Source: Physcia stellaris | Lineage: Eukaryota > Ascomycota > Lecanoromycetes > Caliciales > Physciaceae | Reading direction: 5' to 3' | Length of the DNA: 64,000 nt | Assembly: GCA_018902385.1 (NCBI GenBank) | Contig: JABSSW010000006.1 | Coordinates: 186,001-250,000 of the forward strand | Shown here: piece by piece, positions 24,398-36,288 of the stretch | How positions within the stretch are numbered: position 1 is the first letter of the stretch | Layout: each line of letters starts with the position of its first letter | Made by a program: the position numbers and the translations under genes | Notes under the pieces: generated by a model | Told to the model about the DNA's origin: nothing | Databases searched by the model: none | Seen by the model: the letters and a program-made list of their open reading frames with translations, nothing else

Positions 24398-25986
24398 AGG
24401 ATACACGGGCAGATGTGGGGATTTGAAAGGGGGCCTAAAAATCCAGAGGACGCGAATACCGCATGCTGGTTAAATTCGAGGATCCAGTCGTCGACCATTG
24501 ACATTTCAGTTCCCCACAGGACCAGATTCACGGGAATCTATGTTCTACGATTCTGACATTCCTCTACTCCGTCAACTGTGAGTTCCATGACAAGGACTTA
24601 TGAGAGCGCATGCTCCTTGTCGGAAGCTTTCCTCTCATGACGTACCACGGCGGGACAGCATCTCCCTCCGCGGCCCTCCTGTAGCGAACAAACTCAATTC
24701 GGACACAACGGCTTTTGAATGATATGCATTGAGCACCAGGGTAAGTCGATGAGATTCGAAACCCGTTAGAGTCCGTGTCACTGGAAATGTAGATCCGACG
24801 ATTCTCGTCCTTCGAACAACCGTACGAATGATTACTTACCCTGGGTGTTTAGCACAAATCATATTTTCGAGTGATACATGAGCCTAAGTGACATTGTACA
24901 GGGGATTTTGGGGATTTGTAGATACATTGGAAACCAAAAGATTATTGCATATTGTATTGGGACTGGAAGATTTTGACTAAGAAAGCATGAACGGCAAAGC
25001 TATGCTATCGAACCTTTTTCTTATAAACTTCACCAGGATTACGCATCTATGATGAGACGCGTTTCAGTAAAGACAAGAGACTTGGAGGCGAGGAAGGTTA
25101 TGTACTTGACGAGGTAGCGGGGGTGTAATGTGAGCAACCGAGGGCGGACTGCAGGAGATGGCACAGTTACTGCAAACATGTGACTTCTGTGTTCCAGATT
25201 GGACGACATGTGCATGTGACTTGGTTCCTACGTGTGTTAGGTAGCAACGTGTCTTGTGATGGTCCGGAGGATTGGCTGGCTGAAATGGTGACCGATGCAT
25301 TGGGGCCTCTAGGCGCCGAGCTGTGGCAGAGGTACATCTCGGTCCACAAACCCGAAGCTGAGGTGAGAAGATGGCTAGAAACACTGAACAGTGAATTGAA
25401 TACGCCCTTTTCAGCTGTTGCAATGCGTAGAGGCGATGTTCTGAACTGTAGGAATGAATGTTGAAGACAGAGTGGTGGGAAGGAGCGATTTTTACCCCTC
25501 GAAGGTGGGACGTATCAGCTGCAGATCATGTAATATGAACCAAGTGCAACGGTACGAGTACGAGTACTTCACTTCCAGGCTATCTCTACGACATAGCTAC
25601 CCCTTCATTGAGCCCTTCATCAACTACCTACCAAGCTCTTTCGACCTTCAATAACATTCGCAGAAAGCAGTCCTCAATCCAAGCAGTTCTTAGTCCTTCA
25701 CCAAAGCTTACAGTTCCGCCTGATTGTCCGATCACCGTCTACCTTCTGGACCACGCAGCTCCATTGTCGTCTACATCTTCGCTCGGCCCCTCGATTCTGG
25801 ACCCTCTCACAGTGCAAGAGTGGCAGTGCAGTGGAACTCGTCACTAGCATTCTTGAGTTGATTGCCTAAAGAGCTACTCAAAGAAACGCGAGAGGTTCTA
25901 AAGGACAACGACCTTGATTTATTTGCAGTCTCTGAAGGAGATTACTTACCAATTAGTCTCCTACAACGCTGAGTGGTTCAGTGCAG
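24398..25986. other. Intergenic, nothing firm
   Basis: Contains a 94-codon plus-strand frame (25180-25464) without an ATG start and a 79-codon frame (25608-25847) that could be the first exon of the downstream WD40 gene. Neither could be confirmed. AT-rich in 24840-25030. Confidence 0.35.
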
Positions 25987-26400
25987 TAATCGACTAGAAT
26001 CAGCGGTGACCCCGCTGCCTTCGTCCTGGCAGACGAAGCCCCCCACAACCAATTAACCCCAATCACCGCCGACCACCCAGCCATCTCGAGACATTCACAC
26101 CCTTCTACTTTCCCAAGAATCTCAGCACCAAACCCTTCTGTCCAAGCACCCGTTTCTTCCTTGGGGCCAACACAACCGAATCCTAGCGCCTCCCCGACCC
26201 ACCCACCTCCCACGCCCAATCCACGAAGGAGACGGCGAAGTCCCTCTAGCGAAGAGCTAGAAGCGGAATCTCTTGAAGGGTCCGTCATACAAAGAGGTGG
26301 TGGTGGAGTCGACGACAATCGAGGGGCAGGTCCTAGCGACAGGCTGCTTGCCTACGAGAAACCCTCTACGCCTAAGCGCCGACGACTTGGGAAGAAAACT

Positions 26401-28533
26401 ATGCGTCTTGATCCCGACTCATCCAATTCAAATGGCAGTCGGCATCAATCCAATGGTTCGTCTCTTTCACCCGTCCAGAAGTCTACACACTCGAATCCCA
26501 ATTCGGCAAATGGTCATTCCGCAAATGGTACATCTTCTCCACACAGGAACGGAACGTCGTCCGCAATATCAAGGGCGAAAAGTAGAAGTTACTTTGGGCA
26601 CGATAGGGAAGAGGTGACACGGCTACTCATACAAGGTCTTGGTGATCTTGGCTACTACAACTCAGCGGAAAGATTGAGTGTAGAGAGCGGATACGAGGTC
26701 GAAACACCGTCGGTAGCCGCCTTTCGGCATGCAGTTCTGCAAGGAGAGTGGGCGGAAGCAGAAGCACTGCTCTTTGGTACCGAAGTAATCGAAGATGGAG
26801 GTGGTGTAAGCATCAGCAATGGAGACTCCCACCGTCACGAAGGACTACGGTTCGCAGAGAATGCAAACAAGAAAGAGCTCAAGTTCCGGATGCGAGAACA
26901 GAAATACCTAGAATTGCTCGAGGAGCGAGACCTCGGTAGTGCATTGATGGTGTTACGGCAAGAATTGACGCCAATGAACCAGGACACATCAAAGCTTCAC
27001 GAGCTTTCCAGGTAAATACATGTTTATATCCTGCTCAGGATACGCCGTAGGATAATTCTGACCTCTGTAGCCTTATAGTATGTCAGTCTGCCGACGACCT
27101 GAAAGCTCAGGCCCGCTGGGATGGCGCCTTAGGAAGCTCGAGACACATACTTCTAGAAGAGCTATCGAGTGTGTTATTAATCTTTTGTCATTACAGTAAC
27201 GATTAGCTAACCTGTGTACTGTAGAATCAATATCCCCTTCCGTCATGATCCCGGAGCACCGCCTAGCGGTCCTACTAAATCAGGTCAAGCAGAACCAGAT
27301 ATCCAAATGTCTCTACCACAATCCACATACATCGCCGTCCTTATTTGCAGATCATATTTGTGACCGGAGTCAATTTCCGCTTCGGACAATACGTGAGCTT
27401 AAAGAGAGCACTGGAGAGGTGTGGTTCGTTGAATTCTCCCACAACGGAAAATTACTCGCTGCTAGTGGCGAAGGTGGGACTGTCATCATCTACGACACCG
27501 GGGGCTTCACCATACAACATATGTTCAAAGACCACACCCAGCATGTTCCATATTTGACCTGGAGTCCCGATGATTCGAAAATGATCACGTGCTCGCATGA
27601 TCACCAAGCGAAAGTCTGGGACATGGATGTAAGCAGTAGCAAATCGATGCGTTGAGCTTCTCTGACTTGGATGACTGCAGTCTGGGCAATGCATACTTAC
27701 CATCGATCATCATGGCGAACCAGTCACGACCGCTGCGTGGGCCCCGGACGGCCAAAGCTTCGTCACCGGGTCATTAGATATGCAGACACAGCTATGCCTC
27801 TGGAACCTCAATGGTGACCAAGTTCATCGCTGGGCGACCGATTATCGGATTATGGACAGCGCCATATCTCCGGACGGGCAGCGCCTTGTCACTATATCGT
27901 CGGAAAAGCAAATCTTCGTCTATAACTTCATCACCAGGGAACAACTGTACTGCATTGTATTGAGAACGAAGATGACTTGCATCAGCATTAGCCATGATTC
28001 ACGATACCTCCTAGTAAATATGGCTGAGAACGAGGTCCAGTTGATTGACATCGAGACTGCAGATATTGTTCGAAGATTCCTTGGGCAGAGGCAGTCGGTG
28101 TTCACCATCAGAAGTGCATTTGGCGGTGCGGATGAGAATCTGGTTATCAGTGGCAGTGAAGGTACGTTCTATTGTAAGCGTCCAGGTAGCCCCGAGACTG
28201 ATGTTTTCTGCATAGACTCCAAGGTCTACATTTGGCACAAGGAGAACGGGACCTTGATCGAAACCCTGGAAGGCCACGCCTCCGGATGCGTCAATGCGGT
28301 TGCTTGGAATCCTGCGGATCCCTGTATGTTCGCCTCCGCTGGCGATGATCAAAATGTTAGAATGTGAGTCTCTACGCCTACTGGCCCCTAGTCTAGCTCG
28401 ATTTTCGCTTGATTAGCCTACTGACTTTTTGAATGTCAGATGGTCCAAAGAAGATGCCCAAAAGCAACCATCAAACTCACGCTTCGATCGCAGTCGCGCA
28501 TCGACCTATCAAGGCTCGGGTGCAATCCTCTAG
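26401..28533 (+). CDS. GID7: LisH-CTLH-WD40 protein, Gid7/WDR26 homologue
   Basis: After a Ser/Asn-rich leader, the sequence YFGHDREEVTRLLIQGLGDL begins a LisH/CTLH region (about 26595-26990), followed by WD40 repeats to the end (for example GEVWFVEFSHNGKLLAASG, HVPYLTWSPDDSKMITCS, VTTAAWAPDGQSFVTGS, CVNAVAWNPADPCMFASAG). Introns are at about 27012-27070, 27174-27225, 27630-27680, 28162-28214 and 28364-28439; the stop is at 28531-28533. This is the order of Gid7/WDR26, a subunit of the GID/CTLH ubiquitin ligase that targets gluconeogenic enzymes in yeast; it is cytosolic and nuclear. The start is uncertain. The frame is open without ATG from 25990 (Pro/Ser-rich), so an upstream exon may exist; 26401 is the first in-frame ATG. 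Confidence 0.88.
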
Positions 28534-29102
28534 TCAAGCACCCTGTAGTAATTCCCCATTACTTTATCTAGATGACGAATGTTATTCCGGGTTTATTGGC
28601 TTGGTCAGATCAGTCTTGGTGTAGTACCGGCGGGCTAGCACGTTATGGCATAACTGGGGGGTGGATTATTGAGGAATCGAGTATCGTGTCTTCTTTTACG
28701 TATTACGCATAGCATAGTTTCCTGCCCCTGGTACTTTGGCGTTCCTGGCGTTTGGAGGTGTTACCCCGTACAGTGGATAGATTTGCACTTAAAGGCACCA
28801 CCTCTTTTTCACTGAAAATGAGATACATTTTCAAGTAAGTAGGTACTCGACAGCGGAAGAAGGCATTGGATAGAAACCTCGCTTTGGATGGTGTAAGTAG
28901 CTAATCCGATGTTTTCGTTGATTTCTGTGCTTTTCTTACATTTACACATCTTATTTTCGTCTTTTTTAATGTGCTTTTACATCTCGATGAATTACTTCTC
29001 TTGGTCTGGTGGTAGTGATGTTTGTAGGCACTCTCTTGGAAGTCAGGCTTTACTCAGAGAAAGACTGACTCGACAATAATATCTCGTTATTCACTAGAGG
29101 AT
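28534..29102. other. Intergenic, T-rich
   Basis: Downstream region of the WD40 gene with a T-rich stretch at about 28900-28985; no gene seen. Confidence 0.4.
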
Positions 29103-29110
29103 AAGAAGTA
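29103..29110. repeat. Left target-site duplication AAGAAGTA
   Basis: Eight bases immediately left of the element at 29111, identical to the eight bases immediately right of its end (29804-29811). Confidence 0.85.
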
Positions 29111-29803
29111 GGCTGCCAGTATACGGACCACCCCTCTTGGTAAATGAACTCCCCGCGTTCGGTAAATGAACCCCCCTACCCAGAACCGTCCCCGGAACCG
29201 TCCTCGCGCCCCCCGGAAACATCCTCGCCTCCGCGGAACCCAGCCCGGAAATCCTTCGACCCTCATCCCCTGTCAAAGCTCGATTTTGTCATACAAAAAG
29301 AACATTTTCATTGAAAACATTCAACCATTTCAACAGTTCATGTTATTGTCCGAAATAAATGCAGAGACAAAGTCATGATTAAATGCGAAACATGAAATTA
29401 TCTTTCACGTTTTTACCCATTTATCTATCCATCTATCTACTCACCAAGATAAACAGGTAGGAAAATAGCTGAACAGATAAATAAATAAAGAAGCAGAGAA
29501 GTAAAAAAGCAGAAAGATAAAAAGATAAAAAGATAAAAAGATAGAAAAATAGAAAGATAAAAAAATAAAGAGATAAAGAGATAGAAAGATAAAAAGATAG
29601 GAAAACAAGTAAACAGTAAATAGATTGCTTTGAAATATCTTCAACAAAAAGGTCACTTTTGTATGACAAAATCGAGCTTTGACAGAAAATATGGGTCGAA
29701 AGATTCCCAGAAGCGATTCCTGGGAGGCTTCCGGATAAGAGGGTCCATTTACCGAACGCGGGAAGTCCATTTACCAAGATGGGGGGTCCGTATACTGCTA
29801 GCC
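29111..29803. mobile_element. Non-autonomous DNA transposon (MITE), hAT-like
   Basis: A 693-bp element whose ends are inverted copies. The left end starts GGCTGCCAGTATACGGACC; the reverse complement of the right end starts GGCTAGCAGTATACGGACC. The similarity continues inward in blocks through TTGGTAAATG, CGCGTTCGGTAAATG and TGTCAAAGCTCGATTTTGTC, covering roughly 170-220 bp per arm, with an extra GC-rich tract in the left arm. The element is flanked by a perfect 8-bp duplication (AAGAAGTA). Length, long inverted ends, absence of a transposase frame and an 8-bp duplication fit a hAT-superfamily MITE. Arm differences are largely C/T and G/A, consistent with repeat-induced point mutation or ageing. 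Confidence 0.85.
29490..29610 (+). repeat. A-rich microsatellite (GATAAAAA units) inside the MITE
   Basis: The element core is an imperfect array of units such as GATAAAAA, GATAGAAA and AATAAAGA. Its complement produces long Phe/Leu/Ser/Tyr open frames on the minus strand that are not genes. Confidence 0.85.
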
Positions 29804-29811
29804 AAGAAGTA
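29804..29811. repeat. Right target-site duplication AAGAAGTA
   Basis: Directly abuts the right terminus of the element and is identical to the left copy at 29103-29110. Confidence 0.85.
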
Positions 29812-31309
29812 AAATTCTGTTCAGGTGTGTTACCTTAATTCTTTTCTTTTCTTTCTGCTGGAGAAATGAGGCAGAAGACTCTTGGCTCTGTAGCACATAT
29901 CTCTTGATCGATGTGTGCTTTTTATTAGTCGTGTATATCTATGGCAATAATTTTAAGAAGGGAAAGAGTCTCTGGTCAACTATGTATCTACATACGAGTG
30001 GAGATCAAGGTAATGAGGAGTGCAGTGAGTCTGCTCAGATCTTGACTCCTCGCTGTGGTGAAGTTAGGTCTCTCGTTGCTCGCAGATCGATTGATTACCT
30101 AAGCAGTCGGAGCTGACTCCGTACTCGGTACGGAGAACCAAATCCTGTACTCTTGTACCGACCCTCCCGCGCTAGAACTTTCGGCGCGGGGGCATCTTAA
30201 GCGATAGGGTCGGCTATGCGGCTACAACAACCCAGGGGTCATGACATTTTATGTTAATCGCTCATCGAGCATAGGATGAGCTGAAGAGCTGAACGTCTAG
30301 CTTGTCTTATGGATCCTCTCTTGTGACTGGTTATGATTGCTGCCTTCTCTGTCCAAGAGACTTTTGCGAGAAAGATTCCTTGGTGTCGCTTCAAGTCGTC
30401 CTTTAGTGCTTTCCTCTATCCTTCGTTGCCCAGACAAAGCTCAGAATCTAAGCACAGATCAGCGGATGACTTCGGCGGGCTTCAAATTCGATGATCTCGA
30501 TCATCGAATAGAAGACATGGTCGATGCTAAGATCTCGATTCAGTGGAGCCTCAATGGCTGGCGAGCTAGCAAGCCTCGCGACTTTCTCTTTGCGTTCGCT
30601 TGAAAAGACAAAAATTGGATCGAAGATAAGATTCTTCGACTTGCGGACCAGCTTATGATACATGCTCTTCACCCGCAAGTACACTACTCAGCATCAACTG
30701 GCGATGACACTGCTCAAGCCACACTCATCCATTAAGGTAGGCAAACATGCGAGCGTATCCTTTCTCAACGGAACTTTCGAAATCCAATTTTCAAATACGA
30801 CGTGCGTACGTCGACGTAGTCGCCCCTTAGTACATTAGCGTCAGTTGATAGAGGGAGATCATGAATTCATCGATCTCTTAAGCTATTGGCACTAAAGTAA
30901 GGTTAAATCCACGTACAGTCACTACAAAGGTACTACAGCGGGTCGATAGCGTGGATTGGAGCCGTCACTAAGCAGAGATTTAATCCTTGACTGGCCGGAG
31001 GGCCTAACCACCCGCTGTGGTAGGACCCTCGTCAACAGCCCTCATCCGCAGTCAGTTTCTGCATATGCATGGAGAGAACTGATACAGTATCCGACCTCTG
31101 GTGGGTTACTCGTCGGTGCCTCTGACATCTTCTCTCTAAGGAATCCTTCTAAAGGAATCCTCCATGTATACGAATCTTCTTGGAAACTTATTTCTTCCTT
31201 CTCTACCCTATATTATTCGAAAATGCCATCCTAAGCTACCAGTCCCCACCCTAACCTTCTCTTTGGCCATTCCCTAATCTCCATCATTTAAAAGTCGTCA
31301 AGCCCCGAG
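29812..31309. other. Intergenic, nothing recognised
   Basis: About 1.5 kb with only short frames (up to 92 codons) on both strands and no family-like composition. Confidence 0.4.
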
Positions 31310-32414
31310 ATGCAGCTAATTCCCTCAACTCACGTGTGGTACCCTATCATCCTAATACTTAGCCATGCAGCAGCTCCGACATTGGCATCGGTATGCTACT
31401 ACTCGGCGAACAACTTAGTCATCCCTTCTCCCAACTACGTAACACCATGCGGAAATCCATCCGCAACATCCGGCGTCATCAACTGTTGCGACATCAGCGC
31501 CCACATTGACGCTAACAGCAGCTGCCTGTCGAGTTCTCTTTGCTACGATCCATACTGGAGCGCTTATTACCTGAGCTCTTGTACAGACATTACGTACACG
31601 GCGCCGGAATGCCCGAGGTATTGCAGTAAGTTGGCCCGTATCTTAAGAACTAGACTTCAAGCGTGCAACTCAGACGAGAAGACATGAAGCTGAATGACTA
31701 ACAACAGCATTGGCAGGCCGTAGAGTGGACCAAAGCGAAGTCAGGGTGGTTTACGACTACCAGGCAGAACTATGGCGCTGCTGTTCAACCGACCCTGACG
31801 GCTCCGCCGACTGCTCCAACACCACCAACGAGACCTTCGATGCCCCCGCTCCCATGAGTTTGTCCGTCCTGTACCCAAAATCGCCATCCAAGCCGGCAAC
31901 TCAAACAGTGCCTAAGTTGCGGACCTCTGATAATACTGAAGCCCTCGCCTTAGCTCTAACCTCTTCGGAGTTCACTTCAACACCTACTAGCTCTACGTTA
32001 CCCGCAGACCCAGAACTGACCCATTCAACCCCCACACGCTCAACATCGCTCGCAGACACAAAGGTCATCCACTCAACCAAAGACCCGACTTCCACGCCTA
32101 CTTCGACCACGGCGCCTAATAGCGACGGAGTATTTCGGAACGGAGATGGACTACAGCCTGGTGCACTAGCTGGGATTGTAGTCGCGGCTGTAGTCGCGGT
32201 ATGGGCCGGCTTGGGATTTATAGGGTATTGGCTTCTGCGCCCTGGGCGGCGACCAGCAAAGTCCGATCCAGATCCAAGCCATGTCGTTCTGCAGGATCTA
32301 TCAATTAGGCCTCCTGACTCTACTCCATTCACCAACTTGCGGACTAGCCAGGCTTCAAACTCGGAGGAAACTACAACCACATTGCCCCCAACGCCGCTCC
32401 CGGATCCTATATGA
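31310..32414 (+). CDS. Type I single-pass membrane protein with Cys-rich ectodomain
   Basis: Two exons (31310-31625 and 31708-32414) give 340 aa. Residues 1-27 form a signal peptide. The ectodomain to about residue 150 has about a dozen cysteines (CCDISAH, SSLCYDPYW, CCSTDPDG) and N-glycosylation sequons. A Ser/Thr/Pro-rich stalk follows. Near residue 255 is a Gly/Ala/Val transmembrane helix (GALAGIVVAAVVAVWAGLG), then a ~65-residue Pro/Thr-rich cytoplasmic tail. This layout resembles fungal cell-surface sensor-like or WSC-like proteins, but no WSC cysteine pattern was recognised. The function is unknown; a surface sensor or wall-anchored role is inference from architecture. Confidence 0.75.
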
Positions 32415-32714
32415 GGAGGCGTAGACTGTGCGCGAAATAACAGCAAAATCGAAGAATTGGAGGTGAAGGTGAAGGATTCTGTCCCACAAGAACTCTTACA
32501 ACTAGTCTCCATTTCCCTTTGTCTTTTTCTTTTTCTTCTCCCATTTTATTCGTTTCAGCTTCCGCCTCACCATATCTATTCAATTCACCCTTTAGTCTGG
32601 ACTATTACTCCTGCTGGGTCCCGGGAGAAACAGTCGACACTTATGAGGCACGAGTACGAAAGGGCTATGATGTTTGAAATCTCAATGACCTTGCACAAAG
32701 GGCAATATATATTC

Positions 32715-34515
32715 TCACTTGAGAGGCTCGAGTCGTCTCAACCACCAGTCGGCATGCCCTGAAAGCGCAATCCATGTGTTGTTATCCAGTTCCTGTAACT
32801 TTTGCCCCTCCGATGTAATCTCTTTGTATATAGTGCTAGCTTCTGTCGCCCTATGTATCATGTCAAGGCCACGCTTTTTCTTTAGTTTCAGCCGTCTTCC
32901 TTTCATGCAGGCTTGCTCGAATTTCGTTCGTGCGATATGACGATGATTTTCTGTCATTTCGGCGGCAAGCGTTGCTTCCTCTATATACGTCTCCGCATTG
33001 TCCATGTGTCGCTCTTTCATCTCGCGCTCGCGTTCGTGGTATGTCATCTTGGTCTCGAGTTGGGCCATCCGTAGGAAGACACTGCGGCGTGCTTCGGGGT
33101 CTTTGTAACCTGATTCCATTAAAGTTTTCTCTGCACGCTGAAAAGATCTGAGGGTACGAGAATAGTGAGCATGAGCGAGTGGTGAGGGAACTTCTTCGCT
33201 GTACATCCGTTCTGCTAGACGGTAGGCTACCTCTAATCATAGGCTATCTTGTCAGTCGACTGCTCAAGACGACTTGCCATATTATGGTAAATACTGACCG
33301 AATTCTTTAGTTTGGATAGTAGGTCCTGCGTGTTTGGAATGGCCTTTGATGAAGGCTAACTATTAGTCTGGGACTTGGGCAGTACCTTCACACCATATAG
33401 GGTGTTTACATACTGGCATCGGATTGGGAATTCCCGGCGTTCTCAAGAAGTCCCCTTGTGCTGCCTCCGCCTATTTGGCCCTCCGAGTCCGAGTCCGGGA
33501 CTTGCTGGGGATGACTGCCACTGTACGGAGATGGCGACCGCGGGCCGTTGTGTGGTGTGATTTGGCACAGGATCTCCCGTGCAAAAGCTGCAGCTGCTGC
33601 GGCAGCATACGGCTGCCACGACCCATTCTTATGAGAATCGCAGTAATCAGAGATGCCTCGTACGACAAGGCAATGTGTGTCTTCCATTATCCCGGCCGCC
33701 TCCATTTCGAAGCAGATCGCATCATGGTATTTCTGGCTAAGCGCGTCTCTTCGAACAGGATCTTTCATGACTTGTTCACCAGACAGTATTGTACCTTCGT
33801 GGAATACCATCTTGTCCGTTGGGCGGGGCTTGCGCATTACGCGCTGATCTCTATCACATTCGCTGCAGTCGGATGGATTGTTTTCGTTACCATGATGGTA
33901 AGATGCTTCGAAGAGGACGTCCTTATCGAGACCGGGATGCTTGAAGTCGGGGTGGTCGGCGAACCTGGCTAGATGCTCATGGAAACGGTTTCTATTGAGC
34001 CGTTTATCGTTAAGGATACCTCCTAGAGCATTCAACAATTGGCGACTCGTCTTGTCCAGTGACCCTACCGGCCCACTTTGACCATTAGGGAGGGTCTCCA
34101 CTCGCTCATAGTGGACAATGCCTGGGACGTTTGTCTTCTCAGCCCAACTGATCGCAACGTCGCCTAGATGGATGTCCATGTAAGGATCATCGGGTCGAGG
34201 TCTTCGAGGTACTCCACCGCCAATTCCTACGAACAAATGAAGCTTCATATTGGGGAAGCTCTGACGTAAAGGGTATACAAGTCTTTGAGACGATGTATTT
34301 CCGGGCCGACCAGGAGCCATACTGGCAACAACAACATTGTGTCCGTTCAAATCACCATAGTGGTAAACATTCTCGTCGCCTCTATTCTCCGTGTGTGCCG
34401 GCTCATGCTCGTGATCGAGCATTAGTATTGCTGCCGGGAGCTCGGTGTAAGGAAGAGCGCAAAGCCATCCCACTTCATAGCAGCTGGCAGCCCGTCGAGG
34501 GAGCTTGGAGAGCAT
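32715..34515 (-). CDS. Nucleoside phosphorylase-domain protein with C-terminal helical region
   Basis: Three exons (34515-33414, 33343-33299, 33232-32715) give 554 aa. Residues 10-320 form a PNP_UDP-type phosphorylase/nucleosidase fold: start EVGWLCALPYTELPAA, glycine motif FVGIGGGVPRRP (about 95-106), the acidic substrate signature FEMEAAGIMED (about 270) and RGISDYCDSHKN (about 290). A short linker leads to about 170 residues of charged helices (RMAQLETKMTYHERERE..) that look TPR-like or coiled-coil. In fungi this phosphorylase domain commonly sits at the N-terminus of NLR-like proteins in front of a NACHT or NB-ARC module. Here no P-loop is present between the two parts. It is either a reduced NLR relative or a stand-alone enzyme. 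Nucleoside or nucleotide cleavage is inferred from the family. Confidence 0.85.
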
Positions 34516-35377
34516 CGTGCTTCAGTGCAGATTTTTCTCGGACCGGACACAGTTTACCAGACAGAATCGTGGCCGCTGTATACAAATCAGCTGGTGTAGC
34601 ACCACCGCATCTGTCAGAGATGAACCGTACCTGAAGCATAGAGCTGTGAGTAGCTGCAGAGCTCTTAAGCACCGGATTGCTCTCAACAAGACGTATGGCT
34701 CTATTAACGTCAGATAGACAAGAGAAAAGCCGATCAACCTATATTTCTCTGAGGAAGATATGTACCAGGGAGAATGAAACCGTTGACGTCGCATAAGTGG
34801 GAATGCGCGTAGGCAATTTCTTCTGAATTGGAGGCTCTACCATCATTGCGGAGCTAGCAGCGTTGTCATCGGGCGTACTCGATAGACTCAGCATCCAGTC
34901 GTTTGCGTCCTGAGCCTTACAGGTTGACCTGGGGATTTCTACAGTAACAAGGCTGAGCGAGCGGTACCAGGATAACAGACCAATAAGGCCTTTCAATTCG
35001 ATTCGAAGAGACATCTAGGTGTAACAGGAAAACGCTATGGTACTATTTGAAAAACTTAGTTTGAATAGGTGTCTTGGTAGAGAAGCGCACTTAAGAATCT
35101 AAGCTGGAGTGCAATTTGGTCGTCTCTGCGGGATTAAACTCAGACACCTCACAGAAGCCCAGCCAATCCAGCCGCCTGATAAGGACCGATCGTTGGGTCG
35201 CCTTAGGGCAGCACATATCATCACATGCAAGAAGATGCACCCGCTAAGAACCTGTAGAAGGTCGAAGATGGTTTTCTGCGGCTGGCGCTAATGCAGTACG
35301 CCCCATCTGCAAGGCATTCTAGAATCGTTCATATTGTCCACTCGAACAAAGGGAGATCTGCAAGAATGATGTATTGA
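34516..35377. other. Intergenic, nothing recognised
   Basis: Short open frames only. This is the upstream region of the phosphorylase gene and the downstream region of the DUF6594 gene. Confidence 0.4.
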
Positions 35378-36288
35378 TTATGCAGTTGAAGTATTAGCAA
35401 GGAAAACCACCAAGACCGCCGCATAGCCGGCAGACGCTGCCATGGTCTGCTCGTTCGAAGCTTTCGATGCGAGTGATACAAGTAACGAAAAAACCACGAT
35501 AAAGAGCGAAACCGTGATGAGATGGGTCTCGCTGCTCGACTGATGTGATAAGACAATCAGAGGGATGACAAGGAATGCACCTGCCAAAACAGCGACAAGA
35601 AAACGCGTGATGACTTCGGCCAGATGGGTGCTATTTTGATAAGTTCGTTTCAGCTTTGCTTTCGCTTCCAGTATCGGTCCCGACGAATACCTGTCTGACT
35701 CGGGGTCTGAGGTACCGCTACGCCGCACAAAGAACCAGAAATATCGAAGAAGTTTCCGCAAGCTGTGCCGAAGAACATCTCTCGAATCACTACGCGGCGC
35801 TAGATCAACTCTGACGAGTCTCGTCTTGTATGTCTCGTACGGATTGAGGTCATTGCGAAGGCCTGATTGCGCGCTATTGTCAGCTAGTGCATAGGTTTCC
35901 ATCATCATGATACGATTGAATGATGCTAGGGCTTCATCTTTGTCAGAGATCAGTCCGTGAACGAACGTTGATTCGAGCTGCACATACCATACTGCCTGAG
36001 TAGTTCACGCAGACTCGTGATAAGATCCTGGTCCACCACGCTGCCCGTTCCTGCGTCTCCTGCAGCGACCACGACTCGCTTTCCGTGTTTCAGCCCCAGT
36101 CGATCAATTGCACCTAGGGGACACTCAAGATTCATTCCGGCTTGATATATCTCATGGTCTATTTTATGTATCTCTTCCTCCAAGAAACGAAGGTTGAGAA
36201 GGTGAGCCGTTCTAAACCTTCGAAAGCCAAACAATGTAAGGTAATTATCATCTGTGGCGGTACACCAGCATTTGCGAAATCGATTCAT
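35378..36288 (-). CDS. DUF6594 family membrane protein
   Basis: Two exons (36288-35988 and 35937-35378) with a 50-nt GTATGT...AG intron. Splicing restores LRQYDEAL, a conserved stretch of this family; total 286 aa. The N-terminus has FRRFRTAHLLNLRFLEEEI, the family RRFxxL..LLxLQxEL-like element. The C-terminus has three hydrophobic helices (VITRFLVAVLAGAFLVIPLIVL, LITVSLFIVVFSLLVSL, MAASAGYAAVLVVFLA), as usual for DUF6594. The frame is open upstream of 36288, so an upstream start or exon is possible. These proteins are abundant in filamentous fungi, often in multigene families near HET/NLR-type genes; their function is unknown. Confidence 0.8.

Noticed and set aside
24750-24765. ATTCGAAACC resembling a tRNA T-loop
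   Set aside because: No matching acceptor, D or anticodon stems could be drawn around it.
25180-25464. 94-codon plus-strand frame
   Set aside because: No ATG at the start, no recognisable family, and an overlapping antisense frame of similar length.
29433-29777. Minus-strand 109-114 codon frames rich in Phe, Leu, Ser and Tyr, resembling membrane proteins
   Set aside because: They are the translation of the GATAAAAA microsatellite inside the MITE.
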